Positions 33,344 through 43,019 are shown, counted from the stretch's first letter. The stretch: 64,000 nt of DNA from Glutamicibacter sp. JC586 (GCF_009805585.1 NZ_VHIN01000017.1:236943-300942); one strand, 5' to 3'. Translations and numbers: made by a program. Notes: generated by a model not told the origin, from the sequence alone.

Positions 33344-35674
33344 CTAGATGATGGACACCGGTGTATCCATGACCCTACCTTCACCGACTTCTCGGACTCT
33401 CCCGACGATCTCAAATGAGCTTTGAAGTGAGAGGTCTTCACTACTGGACCCAACGGTCGCCGTGAACTTTCCCGGTTCAACAATCCGTCGTCCAGCCAGT
33501 CCGGTAAATGATGTTCTGTCGGCATGTACACGGAAAGAGACACGCTTAGACTCCCCCGCCTCCAACTGAACTTTGGCGAAACCAGCTAACCAGCGACGAG
33601 GACGCACTACCTGAGAAAACTCATCCGACAAATACAGTTGCAACGCTTCAGCTCCAGAACGATCACCAGTATTGGTAACCGTCGCGCTAATTTCTACAGT
33701 TCCCTCGGTAGAAATCTCTCGCTGCGATAACTGAAGACTTGATACCTTGAAACTTGTATATGAAATCCCGTATCCAAAGGGAAACAGCGGACGAGGGTCT
33801 AGATTTGAAATGCCATCTGAATGCCAGCCCAGCTTGGGCATCAGGTAGGTTCCAGGCTGCCCGCCCACATGATCCGGTATCTGCACTGGTAATTTGCCCG
33901 AAGGATTCACCTCCCCGGTGAGCACACCAGCCAACGCGGTGGCTCCTTCCACACCTGGCATGAAGCACTGGATGATGCCCGCTGCTCGCTGGGCGAACTG
34001 CCCCAAAGAGTACGGGCGACCGGTCACTAACACTAGAACCGTCGGCGTTCCAGTATCCAAGACCGCTTCAACTAGTTCTGCTTGTCGTCCTGGCAACTTC
34101 AGGTCCACCACATCGCAGCCTTCGCCAGAGGTTCCTCGGCCAAAGAGTCCGGCAAGATCTCCGACAGTCACAACTGCGACCTCAGCTACCTTCGCTGCTT
34201 CAACTGCCTGGGCGATGCCGGAGTCGTCCAGATCGGTGAAGTCCACCGCACGTACGTATTCAATGTGGCTTCCGGCGAGCGCAGCAGATTCTTGAAGGGC
34301 CTGCAGTATGGATTTCATTTCCACACCGTAATCGTCCTGCTCAGCAAAGCGGGAGTACACGTGGTTGGTAAATGAATAGCAGCCCAGATGGGTGCGCGGC
34401 TGTGTTGCACTGGGACCAATGACAGCTACTCGTGCTGGATTTTGCAGTGGGAGAATTTGCTCGTTCCGTAGGAGAATAATGGATTCTTCGGCCATGCGCC
34501 GAGCGTGCTCTCGATTCTCGGCCGAGTCCAGTTCAACGTCGTCGCCCTGCCAGTCAGCTCGCGGGGTGTATTCAGAATCCAGCAGCCCCGCATCAATTTT
34601 TTGAGTCAATACTCGACTCACTGCAGTGTCTAATATGTCCTGATCTAGTCGGCCGGCTCGTACTGCTTCAGCAAGATTAGCGAAGGAAATAGTTTCAGGC
34701 AGTTCTACATCCATGCCCGCCGTCAGCGCCAACAAGCCCGCAGCGTCGTCGCTCTCTGCAATTTCGTGCATACTGTGCAGGAAACTGACGGCCCAGTAAT
34801 CCGCCACCACGGTACCGGTGAATCCCCAGCGTTCGCGCAGCACTTCGGTCAGGAGCCGGCGACTAGCCGCAGGAGCTTCACCGTCAATATCTGCGTAGGA
34901 ATTCATCACCGAAGCCACCTTCGCTTCACGCACTGCGCGTTCAAACGGGGGGAACACTGTATCTTCCAAAGCTCGTGGGCCAATGAAAACTGGCGCGTGA
35001 TTACGTCCTGCTTGGGAAGCTGCGTAGCCTGCAAAATGCTTTAGCGTAGCGCTGACGCCAGCACCTTGAAGGCCTTTTACGTAGGCAACTGCCAGTTCCC
35101 CCACTAGGTGCGGGTCTTCGCCGATAGTCTCTTCAACTCGTCCCCAACGGTAATCTCTGACAACGTCCAAAACCGGTGACAGGCCTTGATGAACGCCCAG
35201 TTTTTTCATGTCCGCACCGATCCGTGCAGCCATGGCCTCGATCAATTCAGGATTAAAACTCGCTCCCCAGGCAATTGATGCCGGATAGCAGGTTGCGCCC
35301 AACGCGGTGAAACCGGTCAGACACTCTTCATGAGCAATAGCCGGGATCCCGAAACGGTTGGCAGCCATAACTTGTTCTTGAAGTTCAGCCAATCGTTCTC
35401 TTCCCTGCGCTGGGTCCACCGGCACGGTGCCAAAAGCTCGGGTGATATGCCCTAGGCCATTTTTGATTGCGGTCTCAAAGCTAGGTCCTGCCCCGAAGGT
35501 ATCCGCCATCGGAGCGACATTCGCTTCGCTGTCGTGGGATTCTTCCTCCGGGCGAATCCAGTAGGACCCTAGCTGAGCAGCTTTTTCTTCGAGGGTCATT
35601 TGCGCCAACAGCGCGGCAACACGCTGATCGGTTGGCAGGCTTACGTTACGCCAGGTCTGCTCGGCAGTTTTCAT
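33344..35674 (-). CDS. glycoside hydrolase family 3 beta-glucosidase
   Basis: 776 residues from the ATG at 35674, which has AGGAC upstream; a TTG 18 bases earlier is less likely. There is no signal peptide, so it acts in the cytoplasm on imported oligosaccharides. The family 3 TIM-barrel domain (about 1-370) contains KHFAGYAAS, and GTVVADYWAV with the nucleophile Asp near residue 292. The alpha/beta sandwich domain (about 385-600) contains VAVIGPSA. The fibronectin III-like domain (about 640-760) has FPFGYGISYTSF before it. It lies 51 bases after the ABC permease, so it belongs to the LacI-controlled sugar operon. Confidence 0.92.
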   Translation of the reverse strand: MKTAEQTWRNVSLPTDQRVAALLAQMTLEEKAAQLGSYWIRPEEESHDSEANVAPMADTFGAGPSFETAIKNGLGHITRAFGTVPVDPAQGRERLAELQEQVMAANRFGIPAIAHEECLTGFTALGATCYPASIAWGASFNPELIEAMAARIGADMKKLGVHQGLSPVLDVVRDYRWGRVEETIGEDPHLVGELAVAYVKGLQGAGVSATLKHFAGYAASQAGRNHAPVFIGPRALEDTVFPPFERAVREAKVASVMNSYADIDGEAPAASRRLLTEVLRERWGFTGTVVADYWAVSFLHSMHEIAESDDAAGLLALTAGMDVELPETISFANLAEAVRAGRLDQDILDTAVSRVLTQKIDAGLLDSEYTPRADWQGDDVELDSAENREHARRMAEESIILLRNEQILPLQNPARVAVIGPSATQPRTHLGCYSFTNHVYSRFAEQDDYGVEMKSILQALQESAALAGSHIEYVRAVDFTDLDDSGIAQAVEAAKVAEVAVVTVGDLAGLFGRGTSGEGCDVVDLKLPGRQAELVEAVLDTGTPTVLVLVTGRPYSLGQFAQRAAGIIQCFMPGVEGATALAGVLTGEVNPSGKLPVQIPDHVGGQPGTYLMPKLGWHSDGISNLDPRPLFPFGYGISYTSFKVSSLQLSQREISTEGTVEISATVTNTGDRSGAEALQLYLSDEFSQVVRPRRWLAGFAKVQLEAGESKRVSFRVHADRTSFTGLAGRRIVEPGKFTATVGSSSEDLSLQSSFEIVGRVREVGEGRVMDTPVSII

Positions 35675-35725
35675 GAAAGTCCTATTCTTCAAAGAAGGTA
35701 ATCAGGCGATGGAAGCCTGTGGGCA

Positions 35726-36613
35726 TCAGCCCTTGACCGCTCCCTGCAGCCCATTAACGATGCGTTTTTGCATGGCGAGGAAGAAGATCAAGGCTGGGAT
35801 CATTGCCAGTGCGGTGAAAGCGAAAACTCCAGCGGTATCCGCGGAATGTTCCGACGAGTAATCGGCGACACCCAAGGGCAGAGTCCGCATATCGCCTTGT
35901 AGCAAGAGCAATGGGAGCAGGTAGGCATTCCACGAACCGACAAAGGCAAGTACCCCGACGGTGACCATGCCTGGACCTGATAATGGCAGCAAGATTCTCC
36001 AGAAGAATCCGATGCGGCTCGCTCCATCAAGTTGCGCGGCTTCTTCCAACTCTTGTGGCAGCGCCATCAAGAACGGACGCAGAATAACTACGGTCATCGG
36101 TAAAGCAAAGGCGGCTTGTGGCAGGGCCACGCCCCACCAGGTGTTGCCCATATGGAGGTCTCTGGTAATCAGGATAAATAGCGGAACGATGGCCACGGTG
36201 GCTGGGAAAAGTAGCCCCAGAACAAAGACCATGAAGATCGGTTCGCGCCAACGGAACTGGTATCTGGCCAGCGGGTAGGCTGCCATGATCCCAAGGACCA
36301 CCACGATCAGGGTCGTAGTCACCGCGATCATTGTTGAGTTCATCGCGTAGCGCCAAAAGTCCGGATTTTTTAGGACTCCAAGATAGTTATCTAGTACCCA
36401 TGGGGCGGGAAGCCCCGCGGGGTTTTGCGCCAGCTGAGCGTTAGTACGAAACCCTCCGAGAACTCCGTAGAGTACCGGCCCGAGGGTCAGTGCTACAACC
36501 GCTAATGCGATGGCATAAACCAATACGTTGCCGCCTTGGTTTCTGGCACGTTTTTTGGCTCGTAGCGCTTGGATTGGTGTGTGTTGTGGGCCGGTGCCCA
36601 GGATGGCGCTCAT
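35726..36613 (-). CDS. sugar ABC transporter permease (MalG type)
   Basis: 295 residues with six predicted membrane helices after a polar leader. The EAA loop that contacts the ATPase is visible as EELEEAAQLDGASRIGFFWRILLPLSGP (about 190-217). It is the second permease of a carbohydrate uptake transporter of the CUT1 family. Its ATG overlaps the stop of the first permease (ATGA). No ATPase gene is present here; CUT1 systems often share one MsiK-type ATPase encoded elsewhere. Confidence 0.92.
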   Translation of the reverse strand: MSAILGTGPQHTPIQALRAKKRARNQGGNVLVYAIALAVVALTLGPVLYGVLGGFRTNAQLAQNPAGLPAPWVLDNYLGVLKNPDFWRYAMNSTMIAVTTTLIVVVLGIMAAYPLARYQFRWREPIFMVFVLGLLFPATVAIVPLFILITRDLHMGNTWWGVALPQAAFALPMTVVILRPFLMALPQELEEAAQLDGASRIGFFWRILLPLSGPGMVTVGVLAFVGSWNAYLLPLLLLQGDMRTLPLGVADYSSEHSADTAGVFAFTALAMIPALIFFLAMQKRIVNGLQGAVKG

Positions 36614-37659
36614 ACTTTGACCTTCTTGGACTTAGTGCGATCTTCATCTGGCTGCGAGTCTCGCTTGAGAACAAACTGCTGATAGGAAATCGCGAGGATC
36701 AGCGCGACGATGAATAGCACCACTGAGGCAGCTGCAGCCACTCCGAAGTTTTGCCGCTTGGTTCCTTCAGAAACCAGGAAGCTGGCCATGGTTGTTGTTG
36801 AATTAGCGGGTCCTCCTCCAGTGAGAATCCAGACCATGTCAAAGAGCTGCAATGAACCAATCATGGACAAGAATCCCCATGTGCGCAGGGTCGGCCCCAG
36901 CAACGGAATGGTGATCTTTCGTTGGATCTGCCACCAAGACGCCCCATCAATTTCAGCCGCCTCATACAGTTCTGAGGGAACACCCTGCAGTCCGGCCAAG
37001 AACAAGATGACGGCAAGCCCCAGGTATTTCCAGGTCAACACGGCCAGCACTGTCCACAGCGCTAGCTCGGGTGTACCTAACCAACCTTGAGCTGGTCCTT
37101 GAATTCCCAGCTTGGACATGATGGTGTCCACTACCCCGTACTGTGGCTGCAAAAGCTGGAACCAGATCACTCCGGCAATGACTTCGGAGAGCACATAAGG
37201 AACAAAAATAATGGTGCGCAAGAGAGACTGGATCTTCATCTTACGGTTCAGCAACAAAGCGATACCCAAACCGATGGGTAGCTGCAAAGCGATGGACCCA
37301 CCGATAATGATCAGGTTGTGAATCATCGCGTCGGTGAACACTTCATTTTGCAACACGCGTGCGTAGTTTTTCAGTCCGACGAAGTCCACCAGAGGGCCGA
37401 AGCCCTTCCAGTTGTAGACCGAGAAACGAATAGCTTGAATGATGGGCAACAGCATGAACACGGCGATGAGGATCAGGGCTGGAGAGATGAAGAACAGGAT
37501 CTCTAGCGTCTTGCGTTTATCGGCCGGTTTTCGCCTGCGCCCAACCGCTTGTTGAGATTGCACCTTGTCGGGGCGCGGCTGGCGCAACTGCTCACTAGCA
37601 GCGTCATTACCGACGGAGTTTGATACGTAACTAACTTCTTGAGCCACGGCGAGAATCAC
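36610..37659 (-). CDS. sugar ABC transporter permease (MalF type)
   Basis: 349 residues from GTG 37659, which overlaps the stop of the binding-protein gene (GTGA). A polar leader of about 45 residues precedes six membrane helices. The EAA loop reads SELYEAAEIDGASWWQIQRKITIPLLGP (about 230-257). It pairs with the permease at 35726-36613 to form the membrane channel of the beta-glucoside or oligosaccharide importer. A second GTG four codons in is an alternative start. Confidence 0.9.
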   Translation of the reverse strand: MILAVAQEVSYVSNSVGNDAASEQLRQPRPDKVQSQQAVGRRRKPADKRKTLEILFFISPALILIAVFMLLPIIQAIRFSVYNWKGFGPLVDFVGLKNYARVLQNEVFTDAMIHNLIIIGGSIALQLPIGLGIALLLNRKMKIQSLLRTIIFVPYVLSEVIAGVIWFQLLQPQYGVVDTIMSKLGIQGPAQGWLGTPELALWTVLAVLTWKYLGLAVILFLAGLQGVPSELYEAAEIDGASWWQIQRKITIPLLGPTLRTWGFLSMIGSLQLFDMVWILTGGGPANSTTTMASFLVSEGTKRQNFGVAAAASVVLFIVALILAISYQQFVLKRDSQPDEDRTKSKKVKV

Positions 37660-38954
37660 TTCTCCAGATCAGCGGCATCTTGGCTGGCATCAACGATCTT
37701 CTGCGCGTCCGACTTGCCGGCAAAGAGCAAAGCGATCTGATCATTCATGGCCCCACCTACCGAAGCACCAAATGCCGTATCAAAGTACAGCTGGAAGTAG
37801 GGTGCCTTATCGCGCACATCAAGCATCGATGCCAGGGCCGGGTCTGCAACTGCATCCTTAGCCTCGGGGTTGGTCGGTAGACCCATATCCAGTTCGGCGA
37901 ATCCGCGCTGAACCTTTTCGGAAACCATGTACTTGGCAAACTCAACGGCTTCATCCGGGGCGTCTTGAGCTACTGCCCACGCATCACCGCCGCCAAGCTG
38001 TGCCTTGGGATCGCCTTGTCCACCCTCAATGGCGGGGAAGGAGAACCAGCCGGTATCTTCGCCTAGGCCCTTGCCGTCTTCGGTGAGCCCCTGCATCACA
38101 CCTGGTTCCCAGTGCCCAGCCAGCTCCATGGCAACTTTACCGGTAGCCAGCAGTCCCGAGGCAGAGGTTGGACCGGACTGTGCGGGGGTGGACAGGAATC
38201 CCGGGTTGAATGGTTCAGCGTCGATCAGCTGCTTCACATCATCCCCGGCTTTGACGAAGCACTGGTCGCTAAAGTCCAAGTTGCTTACCGCATCGGACAA
38301 CGTTTGTTCGGCACATTCGCGCACCGCGGCGTAGTACCAGTAATGGGCTGCCGGCCATTTGTCTCCGGCTCCAACCGAAATCGGGGTAATACCAGCCTTC
38401 TTGAGCTTGTCACTGGCGTCCAATAAGTCCTGCCAGGTTTCTGGTGCTTTCTCCACGCCAGCTTTTTTGAATAACGCCTTGTTGTACCAGAAGCCGGCGG
38501 CGCCCAGCGAGTAGGGCAACGCATAAGTTTTGCCGTCGATCTGCCAACCACCTGCGGTATCACCGAGGAATTTCAGTTCGTCACTGGCCGAGTCGCTTAG
38601 GTCTTTGGTCAACCCGGCTGCGACGTGGGCGGCAAGTTCTCCGCCGCCGCGTTCCATATAAACATCTGGGGTGTCACCGCTTTGGAATGCAGCATCTAGT
38701 TTCGTGAGCATGTCTTCGTGCTGCATGGCGTGAACCTCGATGTCCACGCCTTTGTGCGCAGCTTCAAAATCCTTAGCAACCTTTTCGTAATAGGCTTTGC
38801 CTTCGCCATTGTTCGAATTGTGCCACCAGGTGATCGTGGTGGTTTTGTCGCCGGAGGCTTCTGGATTCTCCGAGCCTGAGGCACAGCCAGAAAAGAGTAG
38901 CGAACCGGTGGCTGCCAGCGCGAAAAATTTCGCGGTACGGGACTTAGAGACCAT
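37656..38954 (-). CDS. sugar ABC transporter substrate-binding lipoprotein
   Basis: 432 residues from the ATG at 38954, which has a perfect AAAGGAG nine bases upstream; longer frames extend into the promoter and are rejected. The lipoprotein signal ends at LLFSGC (Cys about 23). The mature part is a family 1 extracellular solute-binding protein: TTTITWWHNSNNGEGKAYYEKVAKDFEAA at the N-terminus, KTYALPYSLGAAGFWYNKALF in the hinge region, and GGGDAWAVAQDAPDEAVEFAKYM near the end. It captures the sugar outside the membrane for the two permeases that follow. Confidence 0.92.
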   Translation of the reverse strand: MVSKSRTAKFFALAATGSLLFSGCASGSENPEASGDKTTTITWWHNSNNGEGKAYYEKVAKDFEAAHKGVDIEVHAMQHEDMLTKLDAAFQSGDTPDVYMERGGGELAAHVAAGLTKDLSDSASDELKFLGDTAGGWQIDGKTYALPYSLGAAGFWYNKALFKKAGVEKAPETWQDLLDASDKLKKAGITPISVGAGDKWPAAHYWYYAAVRECAEQTLSDAVSNLDFSDQCFVKAGDDVKQLIDAEPFNPGFLSTPAQSGPTSASGLLATGKVAMELAGHWEPGVMQGLTEDGKGLGEDTGWFSFPAIEGGQGDPKAQLGGGDAWAVAQDAPDEAVEFAKYMVSEKVQRGFAELDMGLPTNPEAKDAVADPALASMLDVRDKAPYFQLYFDTAFGASVGGAMNDQIALLFAGKSDAQKIVDASQDAADLEK

Positions 38955-39059
38955 GCGTGTGCTCCTTTGCATTGATGATGTGAGACCCGTCGACTTCTGC
39001 GCGGCAGGACTTGACTTCACCAAGAATTGCACTGTGATACAGCTCATGTCAATCGTTTT

Positions 39060-39097
39060 CGATAACGTTTTCGAAATCCTTCGCGAAAACGTTATCG
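39060..39097. promoter_or_regulatory. pair of LacI-type operators
   Basis: CGATAACGTTTTCG (39060-39073) and CGAAAACGTTATCG (39084-39097) are exact inverted copies of one another with centres 24 bp apart. Each is a near-palindrome around AACGTT, the CG-centred half-site pattern of LacI-family operators. They lie between the sugar operon (minus) and the lacI-type gene (plus), so binding could repress both. Confidence 0.75.
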
Positions 39098-39171
39098 GAA
39101 ATTTGCGATTCACTTGCTACAAGGCCATAAACTCCACTATTTTCGCGGAATTATGCGCTACTGTTAGTCGG

Positions 39172-40257
39172 GTGAAGTCCCCAAAGATACAACCACGCTC
39201 GAATGTCGCCTCCGACCAGCCGATAACCCCTGTCGAAAACCATTCAACGGGCCGGGTTACCATCAACGATGTTGCTCGAGTCGCCGAGGTCTCGGTATCG
39301 ACGGTCTCCAAAGTGGTCAACGGTCGCTACGGGGTCGCGCCGACAACCATTACCCGCGTACATCAGGTCATTGACGACCTCGGCTACGAAACTTCACTAG
39401 TCGCATCCTCCATGCGTAGCTCGCAAACTAACATCATCGGCATTCTGGTCGCCGAGTTTGAGCCTTTCGCACTTGAACTACTCAACGGAATCTCCGCCAC
39501 TTTACGGGGCACCAAATACGACCTCATGGCCTATGCTGGCAACCTGAGCCCCGAAGGACATGTCGGCTGGGAACGCCGTTCTCTCTCGCGGCTCGGCGGC
39601 ACCCTCATTGATGGCGCCATCATCGTCACTCCCACCGTAGAGATTCCAAATGGTTCAGTTCCCGTGGTAGCTATTGACCCACAAGCAGGCGCCGACACTC
39701 CCCTGACGGTGGATGTGGACAATTCGGTAGGAGCTGCCAAAGCTACCGAGCATCTCATCTCTTTGGGCCATCGTCGCATCGGGCATATTCGAGGTCGAGA
39801 CGATTTGAAATCCTCGCAACTGCGCGAAGAAGGATACCGCCAGGCACTAGAAAACGCTGGGTTGGAATTGGATGAGCAATTGATTCAAGCTGGCGATTAC
39901 CAGCACGACACGGCGCTCGAAGCAACCCAGCGACTCTTGGATATGCCACAGCCACCTACCGCAATTTTTGCAGCCAACGACATTTCTGCCCTCGCCGCAT
40001 TGGAAGTCGCCACCGACAGAGGGCTCTCAATCCCCGAGGACCTGTCAATTATCGGATTTGATGACATCCCCGCGGCGGCTCAATCGACCCCGATGTTAAG
40101 CACAGTACGTCAACCCCTGCACGATATGGGCGGCCATGCGGTGAAAATGCTCCTCGCCTTACTTCAAGGCGAGGAGGTCAGCGAATCACAGCAGCTACCG
40201 GCAGTACTTGTTCTGCGTGATACCACCGCACCGGTAGCCACCAGGCAGTCAAACTAA
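39172..40257 (+). CDS. LacI family transcriptional regulator of the sugar operon
   Basis: About 361 residues from GTG 39172; earlier in-frame starts run through the operators and the divergent promoter. The LacI helix-turn-helix is at about 32-80 (TINDVARVAEVSVSTVSKVVNG). The ligand-binding domain follows, with VPVVAIDPQAG, TEHLISLGHRRIGHIRG and PTAIFAANDISALAALEVA, and ends with the DDIPAAAQSTPMLSTVRQP segment. It probably represses the binding-protein, permease and glucosidase genes until a sugar derived from the imported oligosaccharide binds. The start is uncertain. Confidence 0.88.
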   Translation: MKSPKIQPRSNVASDQPITPVENHSTGRVTINDVARVAEVSVSTVSKVVNGRYGVAPTTITRVHQVIDDLGYETSLVASSMRSSQTNIIGILVAEFEPFALELLNGISATLRGTKYDLMAYAGNLSPEGHVGWERRSLSRLGGTLIDGAIIVTPTVEIPNGSVPVVAIDPQAGADTPLTVDVDNSVGAAKATEHLISLGHRRIGHIRGRDDLKSSQLREEGYRQALENAGLELDEQLIQAGDYQHDTALEATQRLLDMPQPPTAIFAANDISALAALEVATDRGLSIPEDLSIIGFDDIPAAAQSTPMLSTVRQPLHDMGGHAVKMLLALLQGEEVSESQQLPAVLVLRDTTAPVATRQSN

Positions 40258-40262
40258 AAAGA

Positions 40263-40294
40263 GAACCCGCCACACCGGTTGGTGTGGCGGGTTC
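40263..40294. terminator. bidirectional terminator between lacI-type gene and pyrE
   Basis: GAACCCGCCACACC and its exact complement GGTGTGGCGGGTTC form a 14-bp stem with a four-base loop, between convergent genes ending at 40257 and 40318. Confidence 0.85.
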
Positions 40295-40317
40295 ACTTAT
40301 TGAAAAATGCTAACTGG

Positions 40318-40875
40318 CTACAGGCCCAGCTCGTCCTTGCCGTAGGCGAACAGGTACGGCACGCCTGCCTCAGCTTCGATACGTTCCTTGGCACCGGTGT
40401 CGCGGTCCACAATCACAGCTACAGCGATCACATTGCCGCCGGCCTTGCGCACGCCTTCAACGGCGGTCAGTGCCGAGCCACCGGTGGTGGAAGTGTCTTC
40501 CAACACGATCACGTCACGTCCCTCAACGCTAGGGCCTTCAACCTGGCGGCCCATGCCGTAGGACTTCTGCGCCTTGCGCACCACGAAGGCGTCAATGGCA
40601 CGGTTCTTGCCGCGGGCGGTATGCATAATCGCGGTGCCCACCGGGTCTGCACCCATGGTCAGACCGCCAACGTTGGTGAATTCCAGTTTTGCTTCGTCCA
40701 GCAGGTCAAGCATGACCTCGCCTACCAAACCCGAAGCTTCTTGGTGCAGGGTCACACGACGAAGGTCGATGTAGTAATCGGCTTCCTTGCCCGAAGACAA
40801 GATAACCTTGCCACGCACAATGGCTAGTTCTTGGATCAGTTCTTTTAGTCGCGCACGGGCGCCGGTTTCGCTCAT
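40318..40875 (-). CDS. pyrE: orotate phosphoribosyltransferase
   Basis: 185 residues from the ATG at 40875 (MSETGARARL), the normal length. It makes orotidine 5'-monophosphate from orotate and PRPP in pyrimidine synthesis. The PRPP-binding motif is VIVLEDTSTTGGSALTAVE (about 119-137), the flexible loop lies in VRKAQKSYGMGRQVEG, and the N-terminal VILSSGKEADYYIDLR segment is typical of OPRTases. It is separate from other pyr genes here. Confidence 0.95.
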   Translation of the reverse strand: MSETGARARLKELIQELAIVRGKVILSSGKEADYYIDLRRVTLHQEASGLVGEVMLDLLDEAKLEFTNVGGLTMGADPVGTAIMHTARGKNRAIDAFVVRKAQKSYGMGRQVEGPSVEGRDVIVLEDTSTTGGSALTAVEGVRKAGGNVIAVAVIVDRDTGAKERIEAEAGVPYLFAYGKDELGL

Positions 40876-40914
40876 ACTCTCGATTCTAGTCGGCATCATC
40901 GCTAGGCTGATTTT

Positions 40915-41358
40915 ATGAACGCACAACGCCCCTTGGGTTACTGGTTAAAATTGGTGGATTCGCTGATTGACGAGCAGTTTGCAGCGACTCTAGAAGAACA
41001 CGGTGTGACACGCCGGCAATGGCAGGTATTAAACCTACTGGAGCATCAGCCGGCCACCGAGGCGCAGCTGAATGCCGGGCTCTCCCCGTTCTTCGCATCG
41101 GAGGATGAACCACAGTCACTGAGCGAGCACCTGGCCGAGCTGGTTGAATCCGGCTGGGTTAGCGCCCACAACGGTCAGTATTCGATCACCGACCGCGGAC
41201 ACATCTCATTGCTTAAGCTCAGCGAGCTAGTGGAAAAGATCCGCACGCAGTTCGGCGAAGACCTCGATGGCTCCGAATACGACGCAGTTGTAGTGGCCCT
41301 GGAAAAAATCGCACGCAATCTAGGCTGGCAACCCGAAGAAGAACAACCATCACCCTAG
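40915..41358 (+). CDS. MarR-like winged-helix protein
   Basis: 147 residues. The arrangement of an N-terminal helix (LKLVDSLIDEQFAATLEEHG), a winged helix-turn-helix with TRRQWQVLNLLEHQ and AELVESGWVSAHNGQYSITDRG, and a C-terminal helix fits MarR-type regulators. It is divergent from pyrE with only 39 bases between the start codons, so promoters overlap. No ligand or target can be named. Confidence 0.7.
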   Translation: MNAQRPLGYWLKLVDSLIDEQFAATLEEHGVTRRQWQVLNLLEHQPATEAQLNAGLSPFFASEDEPQSLSEHLAELVESGWVSAHNGQYSITDRGHISLLKLSELVEKIRTQFGEDLDGSEYDAVVVALEKIARNLGWQPEEEQPSP

Positions 41359-41454
41359 CCTGCCTCGGCGCACTTTGTTGAGAACAGATTAAATTTCCCG
41401 ATATACGCCAGGGTGATGGCCCTGCGCCTGCCCGCACTGCCTAGGATTAAAGAC

Positions 41455-42279
41455 ATGCGTGAATTGCAAGCAGAGATCATTGAAGAATTGGGCGTACTTC
41501 CAGAAATCGACGCGGCACAGGAGATTCGCCGCCGGGTCGATTTCCTCAAGGACTACCTCGCCGATACCGGCGCCAAGGGGTTCGTACTGGGGATTTCTGG
41601 CGGCATTGATTCCACCTTGGCCGGGCGACTGGCCCAGCTGGCAGTCCAAGAGGTCCGCGAGGCCGGCGGCGAGGCTCGCTTTGTCTCGGTACGACTGCCC
41701 CACGGCGTCCAGCAGGATGCCGCGGACGCTGCGGCGGCCATGGATTTCATCGCCGCCGACGAACAAGCTGAAGTGAATATCGCCAAGCCCGTCGCGGCAC
41801 TCGATGATGCAATCTCCGACGCTGGGCTCGAGAAGATCAGCGACTTCAACCGCGGCAACGTCAAGGCTCGCACCCGCATGATCGTGCAGTATGCGTTGGC
41901 TGGCGACCGCGGAATGTTGGTGCTTGGCACCGATCACGCTGCAGAGTCGGTCACCGGCTTCTTCACCAAATTTGGTGACGGTGGAGCGGACCTTTTGCCA
42001 TTAGCGGGCCTGAACAAGCGTCAGAACCAAGCTCTCTTGCGTGAGCTTAACGCTCCAGAACTACTTTGGTCCAAGAAGCCAACGGCCGACCTTCTTGATG
42101 GTCAGCCACAGCGAAGCGATGAGGAAGAACTTGGGCTGACCTACGAACAGATCGATGATTACCTTGAAGGTCGAGAAGTCAGCGCTGCGGCCGCACAAAT
42201 CATTGAGAAGCGCTTTGTGAATTCGCGCCACAAGCGCGCGGTACCCGCTACCTATTGGGATAAGTGGTGGCGGGCCTAA
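41455..42279 (+). CDS. nadE: ammonia-dependent NAD synthetase
   Basis: 274 residues from the ATG at 41455 ([12 protein letters not shown]). It adenylates and amidates nicotinic acid adenine dinucleotide to NAD. The PP-loop [14 protein letters not shown] (about 46-59) is present, as are GNVKARTRM (about 137-145), [19 protein letters not shown] (about 160-178) and the C-terminal [10 protein letters not shown] segment. It lacks a glutaminase domain, so it is the short form that uses ammonia. Confidence 0.95.
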   Translation: MRELQAEIIEELGVLPEIDAAQEIRRRVDFLKDYLADTGAKGFVLGISGGIDSTLAGRLAQLAVQEVREAGGEARFVSVRLPHGVQQDAADAAAAMDFIAADEQAEVNIAKPVAALDDAISDAGLEKISDFNRGNVKARTRMIVQYALAGDRGMLVLGTDHAAESVTGFFTKFGDGGADLLPLAGLNKRQNQALLRELNAPELLWSKKPTADLLDGQPQRSDEEELGLTYEQIDDYLEGREVSAAAAQIIEKRFVNSRHKRAVPATYWDKWWRA

Positions 42280-42282
42280 GGG

Positions 42283-42582
42283 TTAAACCAGCCCGGTGAT
42301 GTCCTTCAGTGCTTGAACGTGTTCTGCAAAGGCCTGGTGCCCGGTCGAAGTTAGCTTCGCCCAGGTACGAGGCCTTTTGCCTACGTAGCCTTTCTTGATT
42401 TTCACGTAACCCGCGCTCTCCAAGGCGCTCAGGTGGCGGGAAAGCACGGAGTCGGATACGCCCACCGTTTCTTTTAGGGTCTTAAAATCAGCTTCATCAA
42501 CGGCCCGCAAGGCTCCCATCAGCGACAACCTGACAGGGTTAGAGAAGTCATCATTGAGCCGTTCTCGGGCATGCGCACTCAT
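42283..42582 (-). CDS. winged-helix transcriptional regulator (ArsR/MarR-like)
   Basis: 99 residues from the ATG at 42582. The protein is one winged helix: NPVRLSLMGAL, FKTLKETVGVSDSVLSRHLSALESAGYVKIKKGYVGKRPRTWAKLTSTG. This is the transcriptional-regulator type that controls neighbouring membrane proteins. It overlaps the stop of the membrane-protein gene (ATGA), so it is the third gene of its own operon and a likely binder of the palindrome at 43265-43295. Confidence 0.82.
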   Translation of the reverse strand: MSAHARERLNDDFSNPVRLSLMGALRAVDEADFKTLKETVGVSDSVLSRHLSALESAGYVKIKKGYVGKRPRTWAKLTSTGHQAFAEHVQALKDITGLV

Positions 42583-43019
42583 TTGCGCACCATCACAACG
42601 CCAGTCAGACAAAGCGGCGCCGCAACGGCTATCCAGGTCAAGGCCGTAACAATCCAGCCCAACGAACCGGCACTGAGCAGCATCACCGCGACAAGATACA
42701 AAGCCATGCTGATGAAAAATCCCCGGAGATACAGCTTCGAGTACCCGCGCGGAAGGGAACGGTACATTCTTCCGTAAGCCAGCGAGATTGCTACAACAGC
42801 TACGACAAAGAGAGCAGTGATTACGATGAAACCCCCGAAGTTTTCCTCAGGGCGATAGACCTGTAGTAACGCTGCCAAAGTGCCGAGCAGTAGGCCTAGA
42901 ACAATGCAATACACACCCAGGAGCTTGGCCCCATAAACAGATGCACGCTCCATGTTCTGTTGCGCAGATTCAAGTGCAGCCAGCTGCTCACTCGGGTTCA
43001 TCTTCTTTTCGTGGTTCAT
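42579..43019 (-). CDS. membrane protein regulated with a winged-helix protein
   Basis: 146 residues from the ATG at 43019. A helical N-terminus (MNPSEQLAALESAQQNMERA) is followed by four membrane helices (about 33-53, 65-86, 97-117, 122-142). No catalytic motif is seen and the family is not recognised. It overlaps both its neighbours by four bases (ATGA), so the three genes are translated together. Confidence 0.75.
   Translation of the reverse strand: MNHEKKMNPSEQLAALESAQQNMERASVYGAKLLGVYCIVLGLLLGTLAALLQVYRPEENFGGFIVITALFVVAVVAISLAYGRMYRSLPRGYSKLYLRGFFISMALYLVAVMLLSAGSLGWIVTALTWIAVAAPLCLTGVVMVRK

Noticed and set aside
37656..39113. A longer version of the sugar-binding protein starting at 39113.
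   Set aside because: It would include the operator region; the ATG at 38954 has AAAGGAG and a proper lipoprotein signal.
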